Assembly (NCBI GenBank): GCA_037045225.1
Contig: JBAOHZ010000009.1
Span: 992,001-1,056,000, forward strand
Source: Nitrospira sp.
GTDB lineage: Bacteria > Nitrospirota > Nitrospiria > Nitrospirales > Nitrospiraceae
DNA: 64,000 bases
Reading direction: 5' to 3'
The translations under genes were made by a program, and so were the position numbers. Position 1 is the first letter of the stretch; each line of letters opens with the position of its first letter. Below are positions 1 to 9,382 of this stretch, piece after piece. The notes under the pieces are model-generated. The model worked only from the letters and a program-made list of their open reading frames with translations, made no database searches and was not told the DNA's origin.

Positions 1-228
1 GGGATTCACGAGATCGATGAGGCGATGCGGCACGCCTTGCCGCTGCTCCAACGTCGGCTTGTCGGTCGCAATATCCATCCCGCGATAGACCTGACGTGAA
101 TCCGCGGTCAGCAGGTCCGTACCCAGCGCGTGCGCCAACCGAAGACCGATCTCGCTTTTGCCGACAGCCGTCGGTCCAACCAACACCACCAGGGGTCGCG
201 ACGCTCGCTGCGATTCCGACAGTCGCAC
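1..228 (-). CDS. miaA: tRNA dimethylallyltransferase, N-terminal part (runs off the window)
   Basis: MiaA transfers a dimethylallyl group to A37 of tRNAs that read codons beginning with U. The visible 76 codons carry the P-loop GPTAVGKS, the substrate segment DSRQVYRGMDIATDKPT and GVPHRLIDLVNP, in the order expected for the family's N-terminus. The reading frame stays open to base 1, so the gene is cut by the window edge. The start is a GTG at 228 preceded by an AGGGA-type site; it lies 20 bases after the mutL stop, so it is probably translated from the same transcript. The mutL-miaA order is common in bacteria. Identity is firm; the exact start is less so. Confidence 0.93.
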   Translation of the reverse strand, partial: MRLSESQRASRPLVVLVGPTAVGKSEIGLRLAHALGTDLLTADSRQVYRGMDIATDKPTLEQRQGVPHRLIDLVNP

Positions 229-248
229 TATTCCCTGGCTCCCTCTGC

Positions 249-2051
249 CTATGCGCGATCGAACAACCGAGCCAGCTCGTCGCCCGAAAGACGGAAGGCC
301 ACCCGTCGACCGTGCGGGCAGGTCATAATCAACCCCTCGGCAACCCAGTCCTGCGCCAGCTGCTTGATCTCGGGAAGCGCCATCGTGCGGCCGGCCCGAA
401 CAGCCGCATGGCAGGCCAGAGACGCCAAAATAGGCTTCACCTTCGTTTCCAGCGAGGAGATCGAATCCCACTGCTCAAGATCGTCTATTAAATCTTGAAC
501 CAACGCCCTTAAATCAGGGTGCCCCAACATGACCGGGAGACTGCGGATCAGGAAAGAAGACGGCCCGAATGGTTCAATCAGCAAACCGAGGCCTTCCAGC
601 TCAACCAGATGGCGCTGAAGGATAAGGGCTTGCTGCACCGGCAACTCCAGAGGCTCCGGTAACAGCAGCGGCTGAGACGGCAAACTCTTGCCCTGCCAGG
701 CCCGCAACAGCCGCTCGAACAATACTCGCTCATGCGCCGTATGCTGATCGATCACCTGGAGTTCGTGGCCCACTTGCGCCACCAGATAGGTTCGGTGCAT
801 CTGGCCGAACGGAATAATCTCCACCGTCTCGCTTGACTGGTACGGCGTGCCGCCCTCCCCCACAAACGAGGTTTGGCCCTCAGCTGATGGCATCGGCGCA
901 ACAGGCACATTCGCGTCCGTGCATGAGGGATAGGCGGCAGCCGGCGGTCCGACGCCCGTCCCCTCTACGAACGGAGCGGCCGTCGTAGATGACGCCCCGC
1001 CGCTCAGATGCGCATGAGCAGCCCCCGCCATCGACGATTCAACCTGCGCACGACCAAGCGTATGACGCACCGCCGCACGAACCATCTGGTGGATCTGCTC
1101 GTTATCGGCAAACCGCACCTCGCGTTTGGTCGGATGCACGTTGACGTCGACCCGCTGGGGCTCGACATCGAGGAAGAGCACAAAAAGCGGAGCATGGCCT
1201 TTGGCGAGGAACGAACTATAGCCATCGACGACGGCATGCTGCACGGTGCTGTTTTTAATCGGCCGACGGTTGACGAAGAGCTCCTGCGGCGTTCGTCCGG
1301 CGCGGGCGCGCACCGGATCAATGATGAAACCTTTCAGCGAGAGACCGTTCTGCTGAACATCGACGGCCAGCGCCCGATCACCGAACGCGGCGCGATAGAC
1401 CTGCAGCACACGATCGCGAGGCGAGGATACGGCGGGGAGCGCAAAAACCTCGTGCCCGTTATGAATCAACCGCACATGCACCTGCGGCGACGCGAGTGCG
1501 GCCTGCTGCACGACATGGCTGATGTGAGAAAACTCCGTCGTGGTGGACTTCAGAAACTTCCTGCGGGCAGGCGTATTGTAGAACAACTCCGAGACCTCGA
1601 TCGACGTCCCCGGAATCGCCGCGGCATCCTCCACTCGCGTGATGGTTCCGGCTGTGAGCCAGAGCTGCGTGCCCACCTGTTCCTGACGAGACAGTGTCGT
1701 GAGCCTGACTTTCGAGACGGCTGCGATGCTCGGCAGCGCTTCTCCACGGAACCCCATGGTGCGAATAGCCCCGAGCTGGTGATCGGATTGCAATTTACTG
1801 GTGGCGTGCCGCTCAAAGGCCAGAGAGGCGTCACGACGGGACATCCCCTCGCCATCGTCGGTAACACGAATCAAGCCGAGACCTCCGTCTTTGACCTCAA
1901 CGGTGATCGTTCGGCTGCCGGCATCCAGACTGTTTTCGACGAGTTCCTTCACCACCGCAGCGGGACGTTCAACAACCTCCCCTGCCGCAATGCGACCGAT
2001 GACATCGCTTGGCAGAACCTGAATCTTTTCCACACTACTCGCGAGGTCCAT
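249..2051 (-). CDS. mutL: DNA mismatch repair protein MutL
   Basis: MutL couples mismatch recognition by MutS to strand incision and repair. The 600-residue product has the GHKL ATPase N-terminus: AAGEVVERPAAVVKELVENS near residues 22-41, DDGEGM, and GFRGEALPSIAAV near 100. The C-terminal dimerisation and nuclease region shows DQHTAHERVLFE, which fits the DQHA(X)2E(X)4E endonuclease motif except for Thr in place of Ala, then ACHAAVRAG and CPHGRR. A low-complexity linker separates the halves, as usual. The endonuclease motif suggests a MutH-independent nicking MutL. The gene sits between ybgF and miaA on the same strand. Confidence 0.97.
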   Translation of the reverse strand: MDLASSVEKIQVLPSDVIGRIAAGEVVERPAAVVKELVENSLDAGSRTITVEVKDGGLGLIRVTDDGEGMSRRDASLAFERHATSKLQSDHQLGAIRTMGFRGEALPSIAAVSKVRLTTLSRQEQVGTQLWLTAGTITRVEDAAAIPGTSIEVSELFYNTPARRKFLKSTTTEFSHISHVVQQAALASPQVHVRLIHNGHEVFALPAVSSPRDRVLQVYRAAFGDRALAVDVQQNGLSLKGFIIDPVRARAGRTPQELFVNRRPIKNSTVQHAVVDGYSSFLAKGHAPLFVLFLDVEPQRVDVNVHPTKREVRFADNEQIHQMVRAAVRHTLGRAQVESSMAGAAHAHLSGGASSTTAAPFVEGTGVGPPAAAYPSCTDANVPVAPMPSAEGQTSFVGEGGTPYQSSETVEIIPFGQMHRTYLVAQVGHELQVIDQHTAHERVLFERLLRAWQGKSLPSQPLLLPEPLELPVQQALILQRHLVELEGLGLLIEPFGPSSFLIRSLPVMLGHPDLRALVQDLIDDLEQWDSISSLETKVKPILASLACHAAVRAGRTMALPEIKQLAQDWVAEGLIMTCPHGRRVAFRLSGDELARLFDRA

Positions 2052-2123
2052 GGGAGGAAACGCCCCCTGAGGTTCGAACCGAGGATGAGCGGATGGGGAG
2101 AGGACCGTGCAGCAGGCCCAGGG

Positions 2124-2903
2124 TCATCGAATTTCGGCCATCTTCGCTTTGGCAAGCTTGGCTTCATCCGACGTGGAATATTCCTCGATGACCCGCTTCA
2201 GATATTTCCTCGATTTCGCAGTATCACCGGTTTCCGCCGCCGACAAGCCGAGCTTAAAGAGCGCCGCCGGCACCTTTTCATTGCCCGCGTATTCGTTCAC
2301 GACGTGCTCGAACGACTGCATCGCCCGGATATAATCCTTCTGACCATAATACGATTCACCAAGCCAATAGTGGGCGTTGGGCGTCAGCGAGGTCGACGGA
2401 AAATCCTTGATGAAGCGCTGGAATCCACCGACCGCCAGATCGAACTTGCCGTTGAGATAGTCGTTATACGCCAAGTTAAATGCTGAGGTAGGCGTAATCG
2501 ACGGCACTCCCGGTATCAGGGTCGGAGGGTCAGCAGGCCCAGACGGCTTCGAGATGCGCGCCTGACGGTTGGCTTCGGCGAGCGCAAGATCCGACCGGAT
2601 CGAAGCAGCTTGGGCAAGTTGAGTTTCCTCAATCTTGGCCAAACGCCCCTCGAGCTTCTGAAGTCGGGCCAGCGCATCGTCGAGTCGCAACTTCCCGCCT
2701 TCGGGCTCTCGAACCCGTTCAAGCGACTCCAGTCTCCGCTGCATCGCCTCGAATCGCTTTTGTTCTTGATCTTGCGTCCGGGCAATAATCGACATCTGAT
2801 CCCGGACCTCCAAGAAGTCAGCATGCTTCGCGCACCCTGCCAAGCTCAGTCCGCAGATCAACCCAGCCCCCACCTGCAACGCCGCCACGAATCGGAGCCT
2901 CAT
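2124..2903 (-). CDS. ybgF: Tol-Pal system TPR protein YbgF/CpoB (lipoprotein form)
   Basis: CpoB/YbgF links outer-membrane constriction by Tol-Pal to septal peptidoglycan synthesis. The 259-residue protein begins with a signal peptide ending in LAGC, so it is predicted to be a lipoprotein, whereas E. coli CpoB is soluble in the periplasm. A coiled-coil segment (about residues 30-105) is followed by a linker and three TPR-like units from about residue 140, including YWLGESYYGQKDY and ALFKLGLSAAETGD. It is the last tol gene of the train before mutL and starts 2 bases after the stop of the larger TPR lipoprotein upstream. Confidence 0.92.
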   Translation of the reverse strand: MRLRFVAALQVGAGLICGLSLAGCAKHADFLEVRDQMSIIARTQDQEQKRFEAMQRRLESLERVREPEGGKLRLDDALARLQKLEGRLAKIEETQLAQAASIRSDLALAEANRQARISKPSGPADPPTLIPGVPSITPTSAFNLAYNDYLNGKFDLAVGGFQRFIKDFPSTSLTPNAHYWLGESYYGQKDYIRAMQSFEHVVNEYAGNEKVPAALFKLGLSAAETGDTAKSRKYLKRVIEEYSTSDEAKLAKAKMAEIR

Positions 2904-2905
2904 CG

Positions 2906-4582
2906 TTAGTGCAACTCCTTTAGTTGATTCAGTTTATCCATCGCCTTATTGGCTTCAGGAGACCTCGGATACAGGTCGATGACCTGCTTCAATGCAGAGG
3001 CCGCTTTCTTCCGATCTTTGAGCGCCAGATAGGCGTACCCCTTCTTCAGCAATGCAGCCGGCACTTTTTCGCTGGCAGGATGGTTCAATTGCACCTGATC
3101 ATACGCATCAATGGCGCGTGAAAAATCCTTCTTCCCGTAGTAGGACTCACCCAGCCAAAACCGGGCGTTCGGAGCCAGATCCGAGTGGGGATGCTGCAGG
3201 AGAAACTCTGCGAAACCCTGGCGGGCGCCCTCTAAATCACCGTCTTTAAAACGGGTCAGCGTCCGTTCGTACGACTCGCGATCCGCCATCAGCGCGGCGC
3301 TGCGATTTTCGGAGTGGGCCATCGACCCGCTCGACGGAACGGAAGATGGCGCGGACGGTGGAACCGCGTCCGGCAACGGCATCGCCTGCGTTTGTGCAAG
3401 CGGCGTGACTTCGGCCACGGCCGGGGCCTGCTCAGCCCGCTGCGACGCACTCGCTCGTAAGACCGACAGATGTTGCTCCACCTGCTTCAAGAACGCGTGC
3501 TGATTCTCCAAATTCTTGTCCAGGGTCTGAATTTGCCCCTGGACATGACTCAGTTCACGTGTCGTCTCATCGATGCGGCGCTCATGATCATCCTCCCGAG
3601 ACACGAATTTTCCGCCGGCGTTTTCCAACGCCTTCGCCACCGAAGCGACACTCCGATTCACTTCATTCAAATGCTCGGCCGTCACCTTATTATCGGCGTC
3701 GATTTTTCCGGCCAGTGCATCCGCTCGTTTCGTCAACGCCACTGTGTCCTGCTCAAGTGCAGACGCCAGATGCTTCACGGTTTGATCTTGCTGTACCACA
3801 CGCTCGCCTAAGTTTCCGAGCGCCTGTTTAAAATCTACCAGCGCCTGGTTGAGCCTGGAGACTTGGTCGGCTAACACCTTGTTCTGTGAATCGAGCTGCG
3901 CGACATTCTGAGAGCGCTGCTCAAGACCGTGCAACACCTTCTGCTGATCGTCCAGACGAGAGTCGACTTTTTGCGCGAGCACCGTCGTGGTCTTCTGCAT
4001 GGCATCAAGCACGTTCTTTTGAATGGCATCGATGTGAGCGGTGACCTGCTCCAAACGGGACGTCACCGCCGCGAGCTCCGCCCGGTTTCGGTCTCGCTCG
4101 CTCTTCAGCAAAGCATCCTGATCGACCAGCTGCTTTTCGACCCAACCCAATCGCTTGCTTTCTTCAGCGGAGCGTTTCTCACTTTCGCCAAATCGTTGAT
4201 TGACCTTCGAGTCTTGGGAGGCCAGCTTCGCCAGTAAGTCGTCCTGACGCGCTTCCAGACTCTGAGTTCGGTGTATGGCCTTATCGACATCGCCGCGCAA
4301 GGAAGGAATGTCCTGTTCACGCAGCGACACAATTTCCTGGTTTTGACGAGCCCTGGTCTGAGCCTGCTCCTCCGTTTGTTGCTTGATTCGGCGCTGCAGT
4401 TCACGCTCAGTCTGCTTCAGGTCAGCCTGCTGCGCCACACATCCCGACAACAAGGCCAACCCAGATGCGACCAACACAAGCACACCGACGCGGACCGGCG
4501 CAGCAATGCCGCCGACCGCTCCAAGGCGCCCGCGTAATGGTTTCGTTACCATTTCACTTCGATATGGCCATCCACTGTCCAT
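2906..4582 (-). CDS. Large coiled-coil and TPR lipoprotein, YbgF paralogue in the tol operon
   Basis: The 558-residue product has a signal peptide with lipobox LLSGC, a very long coiled-coil region (about residues 55-390, rich in Q, K, E and regularly spaced Leu/Val), a Pro/Ser linker, and a C-terminal TPR block of about 130 residues. That block closely resembles the neighbouring YbgF: FWLGESYYGKKDFSRAIDAY here and YWLGESYYGQKDYIRAMQSF there. It is probably a duplicated, extended YbgF acting in the periplasm with Tol-Pal. The start may instead be an internal Met at 4552, which gives a more normal signal peptide. Its specific role is unknown. Confidence 0.85.
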   Translation of the reverse strand: MDSGWPYRSEMVTKPLRGRLGAVGGIAAPVRVGVLVLVASGLALLSGCVAQQADLKQTERELQRRIKQQTEEQAQTRARQNQEIVSLREQDIPSLRGDVDKAIHRTQSLEARQDDLLAKLASQDSKVNQRFGESEKRSAEESKRLGWVEKQLVDQDALLKSERDRNRAELAAVTSRLEQVTAHIDAIQKNVLDAMQKTTTVLAQKVDSRLDDQQKVLHGLEQRSQNVAQLDSQNKVLADQVSRLNQALVDFKQALGNLGERVVQQDQTVKHLASALEQDTVALTKRADALAGKIDADNKVTAEHLNEVNRSVASVAKALENAGGKFVSREDDHERRIDETTRELSHVQGQIQTLDKNLENQHAFLKQVEQHLSVLRASASQRAEQAPAVAEVTPLAQTQAMPLPDAVPPSAPSSVPSSGSMAHSENRSAALMADRESYERTLTRFKDGDLEGARQGFAEFLLQHPHSDLAPNARFWLGESYYGKKDFSRAIDAYDQVQLNHPASEKVPAALLKKGYAYLALKDRKKAASALKQVIDLYPRSPEANKAMDKLNQLKELH

Positions 4583-4646
4583 GACAGGTCTCCCTTAACC
4601 GGTCTTGCTCCGGAGGATCATGTCACATCATCCCTGATCGGAACAG

Positions 4647-5399
4647 CTATTTCGACCGGACGACTACGTGCCCGCGTCGATTCTGCTGGTAGCAGCTTTC
4701 AGTCCGTTCGTTGCAGAAAGGCCTCTCCTTGCCGTAGGACACCACCGCCAACCGGTTGGCGCCCACACCCAGCTCGACCAGATAGTTCCGGACGGCCTTG
4801 GCGCGCTTTTCGCCCAAGACGAGATTGTAGGCCAGCGTGCCGCGTTCGTCGCAATGGCCTTCGATTTTCACTAATGCACCGGCGTTCGCCTTAATCCACT
4901 GCGCATCCTGCGTCAAGGATTGCCGCCCATCTTCGGTGATGGTCCAGCTGTCATACCCAAAGTATACGTCGCGCAATCCGGCTTCCGCCGATGCCGCCTG
5001 CTCCTTGGCTTGCTCGCGACGAATATCCTCGATCTGGCGCGCCGTGCTCTCCGAGGGCTCCACCTTGGCCAGCATCGTGCCCCCGCCGCCCAAACGCTCT
5101 TCGGACGGAGCTTTTCCACCGGACACCGAATCGAATCCACGCAATCCGCCGCTCTCAGGTTCGTCCTGCGGCTTGCTCGACAAGGACAGATCCGGGAATG
5201 TGGTGCTCGGAGCGTCGAAGCCACCTCCACCGGTTGATCCCGTGGCACCCGGAGCAGGCCCGCCCGACTTGGCCATGCCGCGCTCCGTCGACTGTGCGTC
5301 TCCGCCCGACTGAATAGACTTTTTCGAACACCCACCCTGCACGACAAACAACATCCCGACGGCCACTGTCAGGCCCATTGTCACTACCGGTATCCTCAT
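4647..5399 (-). CDS. pal: Peptidoglycan-associated lipoprotein Pal
   Basis: Pal anchors the outer membrane to peptidoglycan and is moved by TolQRAB. The C-terminal OmpA-like domain is clear: VYFGYDSW, then IEGHCDERGTLAYNLVLGEKRAKAVRNYL split over the expected peptidoglycan-binding helix, and VVSYGKERPFCN. The N-terminus is a lipoprotein signal ending VVQGGC, followed by a Gly/Ser/Pro-rich tether of about 100 residues, longer than in E. coli Pal. I chose the ATG at 5399 because the GAGGAG ribosome site lies 8 bases before it; the upstream in-frame ATG at 5414 overlaps that site. The gene lies directly downstream of tolB. Confidence 0.95.
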   Translation of the reverse strand: MRIPVVTMGLTVAVGMLFVVQGGCSKKSIQSGGDAQSTERGMAKSGGPAPGATGSTGGGGFDAPSTTFPDLSLSSKPQDEPESGGLRGFDSVSGGKAPSEERLGGGGTMLAKVEPSESTARQIEDIRREQAKEQAASAEAGLRDVYFGYDSWTITEDGRQSLTQDAQWIKANAGALVKIEGHCDERGTLAYNLVLGEKRAKAVRNYLVELGVGANRLAVVSYGKERPFCNERTESCYQQNRRGHVVVRSK

Positions 5400-5475
5400 A
5401 TTGTTACTCCTCATGGATTGGTGAATGGTTAATATATCGTAGACTCGGTGAGTACCTGCTCATCATGCTTAATGC

Positions 5476-6807
5476 TTACAGCGCCGGAGACCAGGACGGC
5501 GAACTATTGTGCGTGCCACCAAAAGTGATGCGTTCCAACCCCTTCCCGTCCGTATCCACCATATAGATATGGCTTTTGCCATCGACGGTCGCACTGAACG
5601 TGATATGCCGGCCGTCGGGAGACCAGGACGGCGAGTCATCGATCCCGGGTCCCGTCGTGACCTGAACCCGCTTCTGCCCGTCTGGTGACACAATACAGAT
5701 TTTATACAATCGCTGAGCAGTCCGGCAGACATACGCAATCCAGTTTCCGCGCGGCGACCAGGCCGGAGCGGCATTGTAATCACCTTCATAGGTCAGGCGA
5801 CGCACGTTGGAGCCATCCGCGCTCATGATGAAGACTTGTGGAGCGCCGCCACGGTCAGACGTAAACGCAATTTCACGCCCGGTCGGAGACCAGGTCGGAG
5901 AAAGGTCACCACCCTGATTGACCGTCAGCCGCTGGGGAGTCTTGGTTCGCGTATCGAGTTTATAAATTTCGGAGTTGCCGTCTTGGCTGCTGGCAAACGC
6001 CAAGAAATTCCCATCGGGCGACAACGCAGGCGTAATGTTCAAGCCAGCCATCGAGACCAGCGTCCAGCGTTTGCCGGTCGCAAGCTCAAGGATATCGATG
6101 TCCTGGGTATTTCGGCTTCGGTAGGCCGTGAACACAATGAACCGACGATCCGGCGACCAACGTGGCATCAGATTGAGAAATCCGTCCGCGGTGATCTGCT
6201 TGGGCTCATACCCATCGTAGTCCATCACGAACAATTCACGCGCATTGCCGTGCTCGGCGACATACACAATTTTCGTGCGAGCGATCCCCGGCTCTCCGGT
6301 ATAGCGAAACACCAATTCATCGGCAAACCGATGCGCCATCAACCGCACGACCGAGGTCGAACCCACATAGCGTTTTCCACCGACAACCTCGTCGCTTCCG
6401 CTGTCATAAACGAAGCCGTCCATCAACAGTTCACTGTCTTTGCTGCCGTTTTTCTGCCCTGATTTTCCCCAGACGAGGACGGAGACGCCGTTCTCGGCGG
6501 CCTGCTTAAAAATCGCTTTGTCGGTCGTCGACACCTCCCGCGCCTTCACCCCGATTCCCGGCAAATCCACGAGCGAAAACACCAACGAGCGCTGAAGATC
6601 CGCCTTCAGCACCTCCTCAATCCGCCCGCCGAGCCATTCGGGGCCGCCGCCATTCTGAAAGCCGAATACGCCGATAGGAATCTTCTGGAAGTCCGGCCGG
6701 GTCGCTTCGAGAAAGACATCGGTCGCCCGAGAATCCAGAATCCCGAGAAGCCCGGCTCCCACCACGACACAGAGGGCGATCATAAGACCGATGATTATCC
6801 GATTCAT
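5476..6807 (-). CDS. tolB: Tol-Pal system beta-propeller protein TolB
   Basis: TolB is the periplasmic partner of Pal and TolA. The 443-residue protein has an N-terminal signal or anchor segment, an N-terminal alpha/beta domain starting at FQKIPIGVFGFQN, and a C-terminal six-blade propeller of PD40 repeats: PRWSPDRRFIVFTAY, ALSPDGNFLAFASS, PTWSPTGREIAFTS, PAWSPRGNWIAYV, PSWSPDGRHITFS and a final PSWSPAL. Its start codon overlaps the stop of the upstream TonB/TolA-like gene by 4 bases, which indicates translational coupling. Confidence 0.96.
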   Translation of the reverse strand: MNRIIIGLMIALCVVVGAGLLGILDSRATDVFLEATRPDFQKIPIGVFGFQNGGGPEWLGGRIEEVLKADLQRSLVFSLVDLPGIGVKAREVSTTDKAIFKQAAENGVSVLVWGKSGQKNGSKDSELLMDGFVYDSGSDEVVGGKRYVGSTSVVRLMAHRFADELVFRYTGEPGIARTKIVYVAEHGNARELFVMDYDGYEPKQITADGFLNLMPRWSPDRRFIVFTAYRSRNTQDIDILELATGKRWTLVSMAGLNITPALSPDGNFLAFASSQDGNSEIYKLDTRTKTPQRLTVNQGGDLSPTWSPTGREIAFTSDRGGAPQVFIMSADGSNVRRLTYEGDYNAAPAWSPRGNWIAYVCRTAQRLYKICIVSPDGQKRVQVTTGPGIDDSPSWSPDGRHITFSATVDGKSHIYMVDTDGKGLERITFGGTHNSSPSWSPAL

Positions 6808-8018
6808 CCTGCAGCCTCGCCTACGGCAAAAGTAAAATGGGCATCAAAATACGAATCCGTCAAATCAGGAGGAAAGGGCGGCAACGGAATCGCACTCTGC
6901 ACCGCGCGCTGTGCAGCCATATCATAATAATCGTTCCCTGACGACTGTTCGATGATAACCGTCCCAACCCGCCCATCGCGCTCCAGACGAAATCGGACGG
7001 TGACGGTCAGGGCCTTACCGGAGATATCGACCGGCGGAGCCGTCCAGAATGCGCTGATCCGTGCTTGCACGCGGGCCAGGTATTGATTCGACCCTGGCAT
7101 GCCGGCCACTCGCAACCGCGTCTCAGGCTTGCTCCGGGGGACACTGGCCGTCACCGGCGGGGCGCTCGCGGCCGGCTGGGGTTCGCGAAACATCGGCTTC
7201 ACCTCCCGCACCGGCTCAGTCGACTTGGCGGCCGGAAGGGCTTGCAACTTTTTCAAATCCTGCAGTTCGCGATCGAGATCGGTAGTCATCTCTTCCGACA
7301 GCGAGGCACGTTTCGTCGGGGTGACCGCCGGTTTGGGAGGCTCCTGCGGAGCCCCAGATTGAGCGGCAGCCATCTCGGGCACGTTGAGCTTTTTGAGCAT
7401 GGCATCCAGATCTGAACGCTCGGGACCACCCACCTTCGGCTGCGCAGACTTCTTCACGTCTGCCGGCTTCATCGGCGCCAGATCGCCATACTGTGGGGCG
7501 TTCGGCGGCAGCTCAATATCTTTCATCACATCCCGCAGCACATCGGCCCGATTCGTCGCCGGGGCAGACGCAGGCGCCTTCGCGGCCTGCGGAACCGGCT
7601 GTGGTGTCGCCAGCACGGGAGCCTGCAAACGAGGCGCCGGGGCTGGAGCCGGAGCCGGTGGTGCCGGCTTGGCTACAGACGTCGACTGAACCGGTGGCGG
7701 TGTCGGGATCTGCACCGGTTTGGGCGGCACGGGAATCGGTGCAGACTGAACCGGCTTCGGTGTGGGATGGGGAACCGCCTTCTCAACCCTGGGTTCAGGT
7801 TTCGCGTCCACAGGCGGCAACGTGACCAACGACACTTCCACCGCCGACAGCGGGCGCTCTACTTTCTTAAAGAACTTGGTCCCCATGATCGCGGCGAGAA
7901 GACAGAGATGGAGCACCAGGGAAATAACCACCGTCTTGCGAAGACGGCTGCTTCCGGCTTCACCCAACTCCCCGATGAGGAACAACGCAGTATGTCTTGG
8001 CAGGGCCTGGAACGTCAT
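6804..8018 (-). CDS. TonB/TolA-like energy transducer
   Basis: This 404-residue protein sits in the tolA position between tolR and tolB. It has a cytoplasmic N-terminus of about 28 residues, one membrane helix (TVVISLVLHLCLLAAIMGT), a long Pro/Ala-rich periplasmic spacer with repeated PxP runs, and a C-terminal TonB-type domain (ARVQARISAFWTAPPVDISG, then VTVRFRLERDGRVGTVII and AIPLPPFPPDL). It should carry proton-motive force from TolQR to TolB/Pal. By sequence the C-terminal domain is closer to TonB than to E. coli TolA, as in many non-proteobacteria, so I leave the symbol blank. It overlaps tolB by 4 bases. Confidence 0.9.
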   Translation of the reverse strand: MTFQALPRHTALFLIGELGEAGSSRLRKTVVISLVLHLCLLAAIMGTKFFKKVERPLSAVEVSLVTLPPVDAKPEPRVEKAVPHPTPKPVQSAPIPVPPKPVQIPTPPPVQSTSVAKPAPPAPAPAPAPRLQAPVLATPQPVPQAAKAPASAPATNRADVLRDVMKDIELPPNAPQYGDLAPMKPADVKKSAQPKVGGPERSDLDAMLKKLNVPEMAAAQSGAPQEPPKPAVTPTKRASLSEEMTTDLDRELQDLKKLQALPAAKSTEPVREVKPMFREPQPAASAPPVTASVPRSKPETRLRVAGMPGSNQYLARVQARISAFWTAPPVDISGKALTVTVRFRLERDGRVGTVIIEQSSGNDYYDMAAQRAVQSAIPLPPFPPDLTDSYFDAHFTFAVGEAAG

Positions 8019-8059
8019 GACTTGCGATACGACCGTGTGGCGCGCGAGTCGCGGCGCCG

Positions 8060-8512
8060 CTACCTTTTGCGTGGCTGCGTAGGAGTCGCGACCGACTCAC
8101 TGACGCGTTCGGCACCTGTGGGTTCCGTCACCATCCCAAGCTTCTCAATCCCGGCTTTCTTCACACTATCCATCACCTGCACTACGATCCCGTACGGCAC
8201 ATCCCGGTCGGCGCGGAGATAGAGCGCCACGTCGGGACTTTGATCTTTTAAGGCTCGAAGTTTCCGCTCAAGTTGCACCACACTCACCGCATCCTTATCC
8301 AAATACAAACGCTGATCGCGCTCAATGGACAAAACGGCTCTCGCTTCAGGCTTAATCGTATTGCTGGCAGACTTGGGAAGATTGATATCCATCCCGCGAT
8401 ACAACATCGGGGCAGTCACCATGAAAATCACGAGCAGGACCAACACCACATCCACCAACGGGATCACGTTGATCTCCGCCATGAACCGCCGGTGACGAGT
8501 CTCCGACATCAT
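8060..8512 (-). CDS. tolR: Biopolymer transport protein TolR/ExbD
   Basis: TolR and TolQ form the proton channel that powers Tol-Pal. The 150-residue protein shows the ExbD/TolR pattern: a short cytoplasmic N-terminus, EINVIPLVDVVLVLLVIFMV (the membrane helix with the conserved Asp of VDVVLVLL), then a periplasmic domain with LPKSASN and LYLRADRDVPYGIVVQVMD. The start codon overlaps the tolQ stop by 4 bases. Context (tolB and pal downstream) favours TolR over ExbD. Confidence 0.95.
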   Translation of the reverse strand: MMSETRHRRFMAEINVIPLVDVVLVLLVIFMVTAPMLYRGMDINLPKSASNTIKPEARAVLSIERDQRLYLDKDAVSVVQLERKLRALKDQSPDVALYLRADRDVPYGIVVQVMDSVKKAGIEKLGMVTEPTGAERVSESVATPTQPRKR

Positions 8513-9231
8513 GACTGCACCCCGACCGTCGATTGCTTCAGCCGAGTCTGTAATGAACGCATGGCCTCAACCGTAAACGACTCAATCCGGAACACGGTCT
8601 TACGGATGCGGGTCAGATAATAATTGTAGAAGATCACGGCAGGAATGGCGGTAAACAGTCCGGCGGCCGTTGCCACCAGCGCTTCCGAGACACCGGGCGC
8701 CACGGCCGCGATGCTGGCGGTTCCCTGGGTCCCGATCTCACGAAACGAATCGATGATACCCAACACGGTCCCTAACAGTCCGATAAAGGGCGTGATGTTC
8801 CCCGTGGTAGCGAGCACCGGCAGATACGACTCAAGATGCGAGACCTGGTTCTGCACCAGATAGGCTACGGTCTTGTCCATGTATTGATGATCGATGGCAG
8901 CCACCGAATCCTTCGAGCTGCCGGCTGTCTGCCCCGCGCTGACCGTGCCATCACCTGAGACCGTCAGGACACGATCCATAATCCCTTGAAACACACGCGC
9001 ACTCGGGCTGCCATCGGCCCGCTTCGACTGACGATACAGTTCATCGAGATCGCGAATCTTCGTAAAGGCATTGAAAAACCGTTGATCCTCACGATCCGCC
9101 GCTTTGAATGCCCGCCATTTATAGAAAATCACGCCCCAGGAAAGAATCGAGGCCACAAAGAGCAGCAAGAGCACGATTTTCGAAACCGCTCCGAGTGAGC
9201 CCACCAACCCCATCACGCCTGATTGGAACAT
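8509..9231 (-). CDS. tolQ: Proton channel protein TolQ/ExbB
   Basis: TolQ is the inner-membrane motor subunit of Tol-Pal. The 240-residue protein has the family's three membrane segments: one near residues 15-35, and two C-terminal ones around LPVLATTGNITPFIGLLGTV and SEALVATAAGLFTAIPAVIF. The TPFIGLLGTVLGI and VATAAGLFTAIPA blocks are hallmark TolQ/ExbB/MotA signatures. It is the first gene of the tol train. The promoter should lie in the 73 bases between it and tRNA-Asp, or the tRNAs may be read upstream on the same strand. Confidence 0.95.
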   Translation of the reverse strand: MFQSGVMGLVGSLGAVSKIVLLLLFVASILSWGVIFYKWRAFKAADREDQRFFNAFTKIRDLDELYRQSKRADGSPSARVFQGIMDRVLTVSGDGTVSAGQTAGSSKDSVAAIDHQYMDKTVAYLVQNQVSHLESYLPVLATTGNITPFIGLLGTVLGIIDSFREIGTQGTASIAAVAPGVSEALVATAAGLFTAIPAVIFYNYYLTRIRKTVFRIESFTVEAMRSLQTRLKQSTVGVQS

Positions 9232-9304
9232 GAGCCTAGACCTTTCCCTTCACATGGCGTCGCATGAAAACGGTAAGCATGGATTGTACCTAAAGTTGGG
9301 GGAA

Positions 9305-9382
9305 TGGCGGGGCCGACGGGATTTGAACCCGCGACTTCCAGATTGACAATCTGGCGTCCTAACCAGGCTGAACGACGGCCCC
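9305..9382 (-). tRNA. tRNA-Asp (anticodon GTC)
   Basis: On the minus strand a full cloverleaf can be drawn: acceptor GGGGCCG pairing with CGGCCCC, a D arm with GTTC/GGAC, anticodon stem CCAGA/TCTGG with loop TTGTCAA giving anticodon GTC, a 5-base variable region, a T arm with TTCAAAT, and discriminator G. The 3' CCA is encoded in the DNA at 9305-9307. Confidence 0.97.

Noticed and set aside
1008..2486. 492-codon plus-strand open frame opposite mutL and ybgF
   Set aside because: It is antisense to mutL, whose motifs are unambiguous; the translated product shows no domain and is Arg/His-rich, as expected of a shadow frame in GC-rich DNA.
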